From an uncultured Oscillospiraceae bacterium (GTDB taxonomy: Bacteria > Bacillota > Clostridia > Oscillospirales > Oscillospiraceae): a DNA stretch of 20,386 bases. Location: positions 1-20,386 of the forward strand of contig CAKUNB010000014.1 in assembly GCA_934668285.1 (NCBI GenBank). The letters run 5' to 3'. Under the pieces are notes generated by a model. That model saw only the letters and a program-made list of their open reading frames with translations, was not told the origin of the DNA and searched no databases. Of this stretch, positions 1-7,100 are shown piece after piece; within the stretch, counting starts at the first letter, position 1, and each line of letters begins with the position of its first letter. Position numbers and translations under genes: made by a program.

Positions 1-47
1 ATCCTGCAACGCGCGCCTGCGGGCGCGGGAGGGGACGGGAGATGCGG

Positions 48-141
48 ATTGCCGCGTCGGGCTGCGCCCTCCGACCGGCAAGCGGAGTGCCCGCATCTGT
101 AAGGCGGCAGAGCCGCCAACAGCTGCGACATCGCAATGACA
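48..141. repeat. Dispersed intergenic repeat (ATTGCC ... TCGCAATGACA) with inner hairpin
   Basis: This non-coding element begins ATTGCC (48-53) and ends TCGCAATGACA (131-141), the same termini as two shorter copies at 13983-14067. It contains a hairpin at 90-126: GGCGGC (103-108), a 3-nt loop, GCCGCC (112-117), extended by CTGT/CAG flanks. The hairpin core is repeated in inverted orientation at 3581-3617 with only four differences. The short open frames that cross it are composed of repeat sequence and are unlikely to be genes. Confidence 0.6.
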
Positions 142-166
142 GGACGGAGGACGCTGTGGGGCTGGG

Positions 167-412
167 TTATTCCAGTCCCAGCAGCCAGAGGACGGAGACG
201 TGCAGGATCTGCGCCAGCGCGACCAGCTCCAGATCGGTCACGGGCCGCTTTTGTCCCTCGAGCAGAGACAGCGCGGGGATGCTCATATCAACCCCGGCAA
301 GCTGCAGCTTGGCCAGCAGGTCAACCTGTTTCATTCCCTGCGACAGCCGCGCCTGCGTGACGCGTGCGCCGATGAGATTGCGGTCGCCCAGCGGCAGCTT
401 TCTGATTTTCAT
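167..412 (-). CDS. XRE-family helix-turn-helix transcriptional regulator (81 aa)
   Basis: The protein is a single Cro/C1-type helix-turn-helix domain and little else. The segment from about residue 14 (IGARVTQAR) to the C-terminus (VSVLWLLGLE) has the five-helix layout, with the recognition-helix region around SIPALSLLEGQKRPV and the LELVALAQIL helix typical of the family. The frame stays open upstream to 538, but I chose the ATG at 412 because GGGGGTG lies 6 nt before it, the domain starts soon after, and the extension would run through two palindromic operators. It probably binds those operators (458-511) and represses itself. Small XRE proteins of this type are usual in prophages, integrative elements and toxin-antitoxin-like loci; no partner toxin is visible. 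The ribbon-helix-helix gene lies immediately upstream on the same strand. Confidence 0.8.
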   Translation of the reverse strand: MKIRKLPLGDRNLIGARVTQARLSQGMKQVDLLAKLQLAGVDMSIPALSLLEGQKRPVTDLELVALAQILHVSVLWLLGLE

Positions 413-457
413 GAAAACACCCCCAACGCCACAAATTATATGAGCATTGGGGGTTGA

Positions 458-480
458 TATATTTGCTGCTACCAAATATA
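458..480. promoter_or_regulatory. Palindromic operator O1 upstream of the XRE gene
   Basis: Perfect inverted repeat with 8-bp arms, TATATTTG (458-465) and CAAATATA (473-480), separated by 7 nt. It is AT-rich in a GC-rich neighbourhood and lies 46 bp before the XRE start codon. Its half-site is nearly identical to that of the second site at 487-511. Assignment to the XRE protein is inference. Confidence 0.65.
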
Positions 481-486
481 ATGAAA

Positions 487-511
487 TTATATTTAGGGAG
501 AGTAAATATAA
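487..511. promoter_or_regulatory. Palindromic operator O2 upstream of the XRE gene
   Basis: Perfect inverted repeat with 9-bp arms, TTATATTTA (487-495) and TAAATATAA (503-511), again with a 7-nt spacer. Its centre is 30 bp from the centre of O1, about three turns of B-DNA, so bound dimers would face the same side of the helix. It starts directly after the ribbon-helix-helix stop codon (516-518). Confidence 0.65.
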
Positions 512-515
512 AACG

Positions 516-680
516 TTATTCGTCGCCGATTTTTCCATGCTCCCGTTCGTAGGCCTGAATGCAGTCGCGAATCAGGATCAGAATTTGTCCGTTCGCCGAG
601 CGCCCCTCATAATCGGCCACGACGTGCAGCTTGTTGAGCATTTCTTCGTCAATGCGGATGGATAAGCTTTTGATTGCCAT
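516..680 (-). CDS. Small ribbon-helix-helix (Arc/CopG-like) DNA-binding protein (54 aa)
   Basis: A 54-codon gene reading MAIKSLSIRIDEEMLNKLHV and onwards. The N-terminal strand KSLSIRID followed by two helices (EEMLNKLHVVADYEG and SANGQILILIRDCIQAYE) is the classic ribbon-helix-helix fold: the strand inserts into the DNA major groove as part of an intertwined dimer. The start is firm: GGAGGT sits 5 nt upstream of the ATG at 680. The gene precedes the XRE gene on the same strand with 103 bp between them, and faces away from the plus-strand gene at 790. Such proteins are usually antitoxins or plasmid/prophage regulators; no toxin follows, so it may be a stand-alone regulator or a relic of a mobile element. 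Confidence 0.8.
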   Translation of the reverse strand: MAIKSLSIRIDEEMLNKLHVVADYEGRSANGQILILIRDCIQAYEREHGKIGDE

Positions 681-690
681 AGCTACCTCC

Positions 691-717
691 AAAATAAATC
701 TATTTTGCGTTTATTTT
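691..717. promoter_or_regulatory. AT-rich inverted repeat in the divergent regulatory region
   Basis: AAAATAAA (691-698) and TTTATTTT (710-717) form 8-bp arms with an 11-nt spacer immediately upstream of the ribbon-helix-helix ribosome site, in the 109-bp region between two divergent genes. It could be the operator of the ribbon-helix-helix protein. No convincing -35/-10 pair was found for either direction. Confidence 0.35.
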
Positions 718-789
718 AGACGAAATTTAGAAAAGAATTCCGCGACAGCGTTCGTAATGATATCAAAATATGTTCAAAATGGAGGCATT

Positions 790-1002
790 ATGGAAGAATC
801 GCCGATTGATTACAAGGAATTGTACTGCAAGCTCTTCCGCGCGACCGAGGCCGCGATCCGGCTGCTGATCGAGGCGCAGCGGGACTGCGAGGAGGCCTAT
901 CTGACGGCAGGCGAGCGAGCCGAGCCGCTGACTGCGCGCGGTGCGCAGCCGCCTGAGGAATCGAACAGCGAGCGCTCCGCAGCGACGCAGTCTGAGGACT
1001 GA
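790..1002 (+). CDS. Small phage/mobile-element-type hypothetical protein (70 aa)
   Basis: A 70-aa protein with GGAGG 4 nt upstream of its ATG. The first 45 residues (IDYKELYCKLFRATEAAI, then LLIEAQRDCEEAYLTAGE) are predicted helical and resemble a group of short clostridial proteins with the pattern YKxLYxxLFxAxxxAI...AQxxxEExYL, frequently seen near phage or integrative-element genes. That resemblance is from memory and the function is unknown. The C-terminal 25 residues are low-complexity (Ala, Ser, Glu, Arg). The gene is divergent from the ribbon-helix-helix gene and with it and the XRE gene forms a small island that looks acquired. Confidence 0.6.
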   Translation: MEESPIDYKELYCKLFRATEAAIRLLIEAQRDCEEAYLTAGERAEPLTARGAQPPEESNSERSAATQSED

Positions 1003-1051
1003 CCAGCGCTGCGGGCATTTTGCGCCGCGCAGAAAAATAGGGTAGGATTTT

Positions 1052-1092
1052 ACACGAGATACCTTGACAGGCGAGGTATCTCGTGTTATAGT
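1052..1092 (+). promoter_or_regulatory. Promoter of the padR operon inside a perfect 12-bp palindrome
   Basis: The -35 box TTGACA (1064-1069), a 17-bp spacer and the -10 box TATAGT (1087-1092) form a near-consensus housekeeping promoter. The -35 lies in the 11-nt spacer of a perfect inverted repeat, ACACGAGATACC (1052-1063) and GGTATCTCGTGT (1075-1086). A dimer bound there would cover the -35 and the whole spacer and block RNA polymerase, the expected layout for PadR autorepression. Confidence 0.85.
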
Positions 1093-1148
1093 AGGGCCAC
1101 GAAGCGCCGCCGGTGTCCGGCGCGCTCCGGCGGGAAGGAGGAATTGCC

Positions 1149-1490
1149 ATGTCCATTGCGGCGGATCTGATCCGCGGGCACACCGATACGATCATTCTGG
1201 CCCAGCTTTCGTCCGGCGACAGCTATGGCTACGAGATCAACAAAACCATCCGCCTGACCACGGATGCGCGCTATGAGCTGAAGGAGGCCACGCTGTACAC
1301 TGCCTTCCGCCGGCTGGAGGAGGCGGGGCTGATCCGCTCCTACTGGGGCGGCGAGCAGACCGGCGCACGGCGGCGGTACTACTCCATCACGGCGGCGGGC
1401 CGCGCCGCCTACCGGCAGCAGCTGGACGACTGGGAGGAAGCAAAAAGTATTATCACACGGCTCGTGGAGCCAAAGGGGGAAGCCTTATGA
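1149..1490 (+). CDS. PadR-family transcriptional repressor (113 aa)
   Basis: A winged-helix PadR protein of the short (subfamily 2) type. The sequence runs through the family signatures ILAQLSSGDSYGYEI, the recognition-helix region ATLYTAFRRLEEAGLI, and the wing GARRRYYSITAAGRAAY, ending with a C-terminal dimerisation helix (LDDWEEAKSIITRLVE). The frame opens at 1113, but AAGGAGGA 6-7 nt before the ATG at 1149 fixes that start. The next gene starts within its stop (ATGA, 1487-1490), so the two are translationally coupled. PadR proteins of this type sit at the head of operons with HAAS-domain and DUF4097 proteins and repress them from an operator in their own promoter; the palindrome at 1052-1086 fits. 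The effector is unknown. Confidence 0.92.
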   Translation: MSIAADLIRGHTDTIILAQLSSGDSYGYEINKTIRLTTDARYELKEATLYTAFRRLEEAGLIRSYWGGEQTGARRRYYSITAAGRAAYRQQLDDWEEAKSIITRLVEPKGEAL

Positions 1491-2443
1491 GAGAGAAGCT
1501 CGTGCAATATGTCGACGGCCTGTTTGCGCAGAAGCAGCCGACGCGGCAGGCGCAGGAGCTGCACGACGAAATTCTGCAGAACAGTCTGGATCGCTACGAC
1601 GACGCTGTCGCGCGCGGCGTGCCGCCGGAGGAGGCCTATCGCGCCGCCGTGGACGGCATCGGCGATCTGGATCCGATCCTCGGCGGAAATGCGCCGGGCG
1701 GCAGCCGGTGGAATGTTGCTGTCGCCGTCGGCCTATATATAATAAGTATCATCCCGCCCGTGATCTGCGGGGAGCTGGGCGGCTTCTGGGATCTGGTCGG
1801 GCCGAGCCTGATGTTCGCGCTCGTCGCAGCGGCGACGGGCCTGCTGATCGGCGGGGGCCGCGCCGCCACGCCGGAGGGGCAGCGCAAGCGCCGTCTGCGT
1901 GCGCTTGCGGTGATGCTGTACATTCTCAGTATCGTACCGACGATTTTAACGGGCGAATCCGGCGCTGCGCTGATGACGGTGGGCGTCTGCCTGATGTTTC
2001 TGACGATTGCGGCGGCGACGGTACTGCTTGTGCTGGCCGCCGGAAAACGCGAAGCGGCTGCGCCGGAGCAGGAGACAGTGCCCGCGCCGAAGCGACCTGC
2101 CAAATCGCTCGCGTGGCGTATCGGAACGCCGCTTTACTGGGTGGCGGCGGCGCTGCTGTTTTTCGTGGGCAGCAGCTGCGGGCTTTGGATGTACGCGTGG
2201 ATCGTGTTCCCGCTGTTCGGCGCGCTGAGCGACCTTGCCGTCGGCTGCGCGGGAATGGCAAAGGGGATGCGCGGCGGTCTGCGCGCGGCGACCGGCCTGC
2301 TCTGGCTGGCGGTTCTGGTGGTGTATGTTTTTCTGACGGAGCGGACGGGCGCATGGCTCGTCACGTGGCTGCTCTTCCCGATCGGCGCTGCGCTGCGGGG
2401 CGCATTGAGCGGCATTTTTGAATGGATTGGAGGACGGCAATGA
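1487..2443 (+). CDS. HAAS/DUF1700-like multi-pass membrane protein (318 aa)
   Basis: Residues 1-67 form a helical cytoplasmic domain (LVQYVDGLFAQ, HDEILQNSLDRYDDAVARG, YRAAVDGIGDLDPIL) of the HAAS/permease-prefix type that accompanies PadR regulators. Residues 75-306 hold about eight hydrophobic segments (roughly 75-95, 102-123, 140-156, 160-185, 213-230, 233-255, 268-285, 288-306). The membrane part contains two internal repeats: LYIISIIPPVICGE recurs as LYILSIVPTILTGE 60 residues later, each followed by a LMF..AAAT helix, and WIVFPLFGAL resembles WLLFPIGAAL. It overlaps padR by 4 bp and the next gene by 4 bp. Its job is probably to pass an envelope signal or to help the DUF4097 partner, but no biochemical function is established. 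Confidence 0.82.
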   Translation: MREKLVQYVDGLFAQKQPTRQAQELHDEILQNSLDRYDDAVARGVPPEEAYRAAVDGIGDLDPILGGNAPGGSRWNVAVAVGLYIISIIPPVICGELGGFWDLVGPSLMFALVAAATGLLIGGGRAATPEGQRKRRLRALAVMLYILSIVPTILTGESGAALMTVGVCLMFLTIAAATVLLVLAAGKREAAAPEQETVPAPKRPAKSLAWRIGTPLYWVAAALLFFVGSSCGLWMYAWIVFPLFGALSDLAVGCAGMAKGMRGGLRAATGLLWLAVLVVYVFLTERTGAWLVTWLLFPIGAALRGALSGIFEWIGGRQ

Positions 2444-3336
2444 AACCTGCTGTAAAAATTACGATCTGCCTTGTGGTTGCGGCGGCGCTGATCGGCGCGC
2501 TGTGCCTGCTGCTGCTTCCCGCGGCGAGCTGGCAGCTGCCGCGCATTATGCATCTGGGCAGCGACTTTGACGACAAGGACTATCACATCGGCGCAAGCGA
2601 CGTGACCGAGCGTGTGGACGAGGTGGAAATCGACTGGTCGGCCGGAAGCATCCGCGTTACGACCCACGACGGCGACGGTATCCGCATCACGGAGAGCGGC
2701 TACGAAACAGAGCGGCAGCAGCTGCGCTGGCGCGTTGTAAACGGCAAGCTCATCATCCGCGAGCACGCGCCGGGCCTGAGCTGGAGCCTGCCGCACAAGG
2801 CGCTGGAGCTGTCGCTCCCCGCCTCGGGCTGCAATGAGCTGTCGATCGACGCGGCCAGCGCGGAGATCACGCTTGACCGCGCGCTGACGCTCCGGAAGCT
2901 GGAGGCGGACACCGCCTCGGGCAGCCTCAGCGCCGACGAACTGACCGCCGACGAGGTTTCCTTTGACTCCGCCAGCGGCGACTGCACGCTGCGCGGCTGC
3001 GACGTGGGAAAATTTGACATGGACACCGCCAGCGGTAAGGCCGTGCTTTCCGGCCGCTTCGGCACGCTGGAGCTGGACTCGGCCAGCGGCGATCTGGAGC
3101 TGACGGCGCAGACCGTGCCGGGCAGCATTGAGACGGATACCGTCAGCGGCAAGGTCAGCCTTGCGCTGCCGGAGGACGCGCAGTTTCAGGCGGAGCTGGA
3201 CAGCGTGTCCGGCGACCTCAACGTGGAGGACTTTTCCGGCTCCTACCGCGGCGACGTTTTCACCGCCGGCAGCGGCGGCGGGCGCTATCGCTTTGAGAGC
3301 GTCAGCGGCGACGTGGACATTTTCTTTGCCAGATAA
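2440..3336 (+). CDS. DUF4097 family beta-strand repeat protein, membrane-anchored (298 aa)
   Basis: One N-terminal transmembrane or signal-anchor helix (ITICLVVAAALIGALCLLLL, about residues 6-25) is followed by an extracytoplasmic domain. The C-terminal two thirds is a regular series of strands with the repeat D(T/S)ASG(D/S/K)xxL, seen as DTASGS, DSASGD, DTASGK, DSASGD, DTVSGK, DSVSGD and ESVSGD. This is the hallmark of DUF4097 right-handed beta-helix-like proteins (relatives of LiaX), often part of cell-envelope stress responses. I prefer the ATG at 2440: GGAGG is 6 nt upstream and it overlaps the previous stop as ATGA; the ATG at 2422 lacks such a site. It probably senses or protects the envelope together with the PspC protein encoded next. 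Confidence 0.88.
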   Translation: MKPAVKITICLVVAAALIGALCLLLLPAASWQLPRIMHLGSDFDDKDYHIGASDVTERVDEVEIDWSAGSIRVTTHDGDGIRITESGYETERQQLRWRVVNGKLIIREHAPGLSWSLPHKALELSLPASGCNELSIDAASAEITLDRALTLRKLEADTASGSLSADELTADEVSFDSASGDCTLRGCDVGKFDMDTASGKAVLSGRFGTLELDSASGDLELTAQTVPGSIETDTVSGKVSLALPEDAQFQAELDSVSGDLNVEDFSGSYRGDVFTAGSGGGRYRFESVSGDVDIFFAR

Positions 3337-3348
3337 GGAGGCGGACCG

Positions 3349-3540
3349 ATGAAACGTTTATACCGCGTCGAACAGGGCCGGAAGCTTGCCGGTGTCTGCG
3401 GCGGGATCGCGGAGTATTTTAATGTAGACCCGACGCTGGTGCGCATCGCATGGGTTGTCGGCGCGTTCGCCTTCGGCTGCGGCGTGCTGGCCTACGTGAT
3501 CTGCGCCCTCATCATGCCGAATAAATCCGAGGTTGTCTGA
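3349..3540 (+). CDS. PspC-domain protein (63 aa)
   Basis: A stand-alone PspC domain: basic N-terminus KRLYRVEQGRKLAGVCGGIAEY, the conserved FNVDPTLVRI turn, and one long hydrophobic helix (VVGAFAFGCGVLAYVICALIMP). It has the minimal length usual for clostridial members. AAGGAGG precedes the ATG by 7 nt, and only 12 bp separate it from the DUF4097 stop, so it ends the padR operon. PspC proteins are inner-membrane parts of phage-shock/envelope-stress systems. The DUF4097-PspC pairing is recurrent in Firmicutes and supports an envelope-stress role for the operon. Confidence 0.93.
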   Translation: MKRLYRVEQGRKLAGVCGGIAEYFNVDPTLVRIAWVVGAFAFGCGVLAYVICALIMPNKSEVV

Positions 3541-3560
3541 CGCAGACACGATCCATGTCC

Positions 3561-3647
3561 GCACGGGCCGATGCCCATTGCGCAGCCGTTGGCGGCTTTG
3601 CCGCCTTACGGATGCGGCATACCCCTTGCGGGTGCATCGGCCCGTGC
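3561..3647. repeat. Nested cruciform/hairpin repeat, copy 2
   Basis: Outer arms GCACGGGCCGATGC (3561-3574) and GCATCGGCCCGTGC (3634-3647) are perfect. Inside lies the 37-bp core 3581-3617, a stem of CGCA/TGCG, CCGT/ACGG and GGCGGC/GCCGCC around a TTT loop. The core matches 90-126 in inverted orientation (33 of 37 positions). One difference is compensatory: CCGT/ACGG here, CTGT/ACAG in the other copy. Confidence 0.7.
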
Positions 3648-3664
3648 AGGCACCTTTGATTTCG

Positions 3665-3701
3665 GTGCCAGCAGTGGGACGTCGAGGACGCCGTCCCCTA
3701 C
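3665..3701. repeat. GTGCCAGC-hairpin-CCCTAC element, copy 1
   Basis: Begins GTGCCAGC (3665-3672), then stem arms GGGACG (3676-3681) and CGTCCC (3692-3697), then CTAC. The same flanks enclose a different stem at 3754-3789. Confidence 0.6.
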
Positions 3702-3753
3702 AGAGCGATACGGCAGCATTTGCCATTCATCCAGATTTGGCACAAACCAGAAA

Positions 3754-3789
3754 GTGCCAGCGCGGCGCGATGAAGGCATCGCGCCCTAC
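3754..3789. repeat. GTGCCAGC-hairpin-CCCTAC element, copy 2
   Basis: Begins GTGCCAGC (3754-3761), then perfect 9-bp arms GGCGCGATG (3764-3772) and CATCGCGCC (3777-3785) around AAGG, then CTACGCA. Read on the minus strand it starts TGCGTAGGGCG, exactly like the copy at 13902-13928 downstream of the giant gene. Confidence 0.65.
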
Positions 3790-4032
3790 GCATCGTTGGG
3801 GGCGTGCGCGAATCTGCGGCTGTCCTTGATGGACGGACAAACGGTGGCTGATTGGGCACAAATATTTCTTGGCGGCGGGCGCTGGTGGGGCGGTCGCCGT
3901 TTGCTGTGCATAATTCAATCTAAGATTTCAGTCATTCCTGCGGCTTTGGCGGGCTATGAACCGGAAAAAGTTTGATTTTTGACCGTTTTCAAAAACCGCT
4001 CCGTGAAAACAGAGAATTCCGCATGGGTAACC

Positions 4033-4061
4033 TTGCGGTTTTTATGAAAACTTGATACAAT
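4033..4061 (+). promoter_or_regulatory. Probable promoter of the giant surface-protein gene
   Basis: TTGCGG (4033-4038), a 17-bp spacer and TACAAT (4056-4061) fit a sigma-A promoter about 58 bp before the start codon. A small inverted repeat ATGGG/CCCAT (4074-4089) falls in the presumed leader, followed by AAGGAGG (4106-4112). Confidence 0.6.
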
Positions 4062-4119
4062 GAATAGGCCAAAATGGGAAAGTACCCATATCTTTTGGGA
4101 AAATTAAGGAGGACAAACA

Positions 4120-7100
4120 ATGAAGCATGCATTCAAAAGAATCATGGCGCTGGCACTTGTCATTGCTATGATGATCGGCGTTCTTCCGTCCGTTTTCTCC
4201 GCGAATGTCGCGGGCTTTACGGATGTCAAGGACGACGCCTGGTATGCCAAGTACGTGGAGTACGTGGTGTTCCAGGATTTGATGATTGGCACCAGCACAA
4301 ATACGTTTGAGCCGGAAAGCCCGCTGACCCGCGCGATGACCGCGACGGTACTGTGGCGCATGGCCGGCGAGCCCCCGTTCTATAACAAGTCCACCTTCAC
4401 CGATCTGACAGAGGACTGGTACATGAACGCCGTGGCGTGGGCGCAGTCGAAGAAGATCGTCAACGGCGTGACCACCACGACCTTCGAGCCGGACACCTTC
4501 GCGACCCGCGAGCAGATCGTGGCCATGCTGTGGCGCTATGCCGGCAGCCCGAAGGCCGAGGGCGACTACCTCAAGGACTATACCGACGCCGCAAGCATTT
4601 CCTCCTATGCGAAGGATGCCTTCAACTGGGCAATTTCCGTCGGTATCATCAACGGCTGGCGTCACAAGCTCACCCCGCGGGACAATGCGACCCGTGCCGA
4701 GTTTGCGAAGATGATCTATCAGTACGCCGAAATTACCAAGCCCTGCACCCATACGTGGGACGGCGGCAAGGTGACCAAGGAAGCCACCTGCACCGAGGCC
4801 GGTGAAATGCTCTACACCTGCACCAAGTGCGGCGAGACCAAGATCGCGCCCATCCCCGCCAAGGGCCACCACTACGGCGACGACGGCAAGTGCACCGACT
4901 GCGGCGCAGAAAAGCCCGTCGATCCCACCGAGCCGACCACCCCGACCGAGCCGGACGAATCCACCGTGGTTGAGAACGTCGTGATCTACTATCCGAAGGA
5001 AAGCAAGGTCATGACCACCGAGGAGTACGCCTATACCAGCCCCAAGACCAGCAAGACCAAGCTCGAGCTGGCTTCTGCGGGCGCTACGCTGGCCGACGGC
5101 AAGGTCACTACGAGCGCGACCAACGCGGCGGTGTTCACGATGACCACCACCAAGGACGACATCGTCACCTTTAAGACGAAGGACGGCAAGTTCCTGTACG
5201 TTGACGGCACCGATGTCAAGCTCGTCGCCGAGGAAGGCGAATGCACCAAGTTTGTCCTCGAAGATACCGAGGGCGGCAAGTTCATCCGCTGCGCGACGAA
5301 GGAATACAACGGTAAACCGCAGTACCTCGAGTTCTACGGCGGCTACTTCACCACCTTCGGCATGGGCGAAGACACGTCGATCTACACGTTCGGCATTTAC
5401 CCCATTGCCACCGGCGATACCCCCACGCCTCCTACGCCTTCGACCGATGAGTACGTCCTGACGAACGAGCTCAAGGACGGCGACGAGGTCGTTATCTACA
5501 ACCCCGGCAACGGCAAGGCACTGGCTGGCGAAATGTCCAGATACTATGTCGCCGGTGCGGACGTTACCCCTGAGAACGATAAGATCACCGGACCGGAAGC
5601 AAAGCTTGTCTGGACGGTCAAGAAGAACGCCGACGGCTCCTACACCTTCACGCAGGACGGCGGAAAAACTCTGGGCGTCAGCTCCAGCGAAAGCAACGGC
5701 AAGACCTACTATAACCTGTATATTGACGGCGAGCACGATGCAACGTGGACAGTTGAGGCGCTGAACGCGGAAAACAAGCTCTTTAAGATTTACAGCGCGA
5801 CCATGACGGGCAGCTACGGCAACGTCTATGTGGAATGGTACGCAAAGAATACTGCCTTCTCTGCCTACGATGCTGGCGCAGATAAAGTCACCGAAAAGGA
5901 CTTCGGCTTCCAGTTCTATGTCAAGGGCGGCGAGACGCCGGAACCCTGCGAGCACGTCTGGGGCGAGGGCGTTGAAACGACCCTCGCGACCTGCACCGAG
6001 GCGGGCGTGAAAACCTACACCTGCTCCAAGTGCGGCGAAACCAAGACCGAGCCCATCCCCGCGCTGGGCCACAACTATGTGAACGGCACCTGCACCCGCT
6101 GCGGCGCGACGGAGCCTGCCGGTGAAACGTTCGAGCGCGTTACCTCCAATCTTACGGATTGGTCCGGCACGTATCTGATCGCCGATGAGAAGGACAGCAG
6201 CACGGCGAGAGTTTTCAGCGGCGTTGATGCTTACCAGAACTACGTCACTGCCACCATCGCTGACAACAAGATCGTCAAGGACGAGGCCATGACTGCGCCT
6301 ACCGTGACCATTGCAGCGATCGACGGCGGCTACTCCATCAAGGTCGGCGATAAGTACATGGGTGCCAATAATAACAAAAACTCTCTTGTTATTAACGACA
6401 CGGCGATTCTGAACACCATCCAGTGGGACAAGGACACGAATAAAGTTAAGATTGTCAGCGGAATCAACGGCGATACGGGAGAAGTAACACTGCGCTACAA
6501 TACAGTCACGGGCGACAAGGGTGACCGCTTCCGCTATTACAAGAGCAACGAGGGCAACAACAAATTCCCGCTGGTTTCCCTCTATAAGCTGACCGACGGC
6601 GGCGAGACGCCCCATGTCCACACCTGGGACGACGGCAAGGTCACGACCGAGCCGACCTGCACGGAGGCGGGCGTGAAGACCTACACCTGCTCCAAGTGCG
6701 ACGAAACCAAGACCGAGCCCATCCCCGCGCTGGGTCACAACTACGTGAACGGCGTTTGCTCCCGCTGCGGCGCGACAGAACCGGTCCTGCCCGAGTACGT
6801 CCTCGCGACCGAGCTGAAGGACGGCGACGAGGTCGTGGTTTACAACCCCGGCAACGGCAAGGCGATTGCCGGCGAGATGAGCAGCTACTATGTTGCGGGC
6901 GTTGCCGTCACCCCGGACGACAACAAGCTCACCGACCCGGCGGCAAAGCTCATCTGGACGGTCAAGAAGAACGCCGACGGCTCCTACACCTTCACTCAGG
7001 ACGGCGACAAGATTTTCGGCACCAGCCCCAGAGAGAACAACGGCCAGACCTATTACAACCTGTATATTGACGGCGAACACGATACAACGTGGACCATCGA

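Larger units (their letters stand above)
3541..4032. other. Gene-free region composed of structured repeats
   Basis: Together with the promoter that follows it, this separates the padR operon from the giant surface gene by 579 bp. It holds a nested palindrome (3561-3647), two hairpin elements sharing the same flanks (3665-3701 and 3754-3789), a short inverted repeat TGGCAC/GTGCCA (3738-3759), and a 7-bp repeat GTTTTCA/TGAAAAC (3985-4010). A 134-codon frame at 3571-3975 runs through these repeats; it has no recognisable domain and I do not call it. No clear terminator with a T-tract follows the PspC gene. Confidence 0.6.

Noticed and set aside
1010..1035. Possible terminator hairpin after the 70-aa gene
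   Set aside because: The stem CTGCGGGC/GCC-CGCAG is imperfect and followed by A residues rather than T on the plus strand.
3571..3975. A 134-codon plus-strand frame upstream of the giant gene
   Set aside because: It runs through three hairpin repeats, has no ribosome site or recognisable domain, and its peptide is explained by repeat sequence.
4074..4089. ATGGG/CCCAT hairpin as a riboswitch or attenuator for the giant gene
   Set aside because: Only five base pairs in a short leader, without a conserved riboswitch core or terminator.
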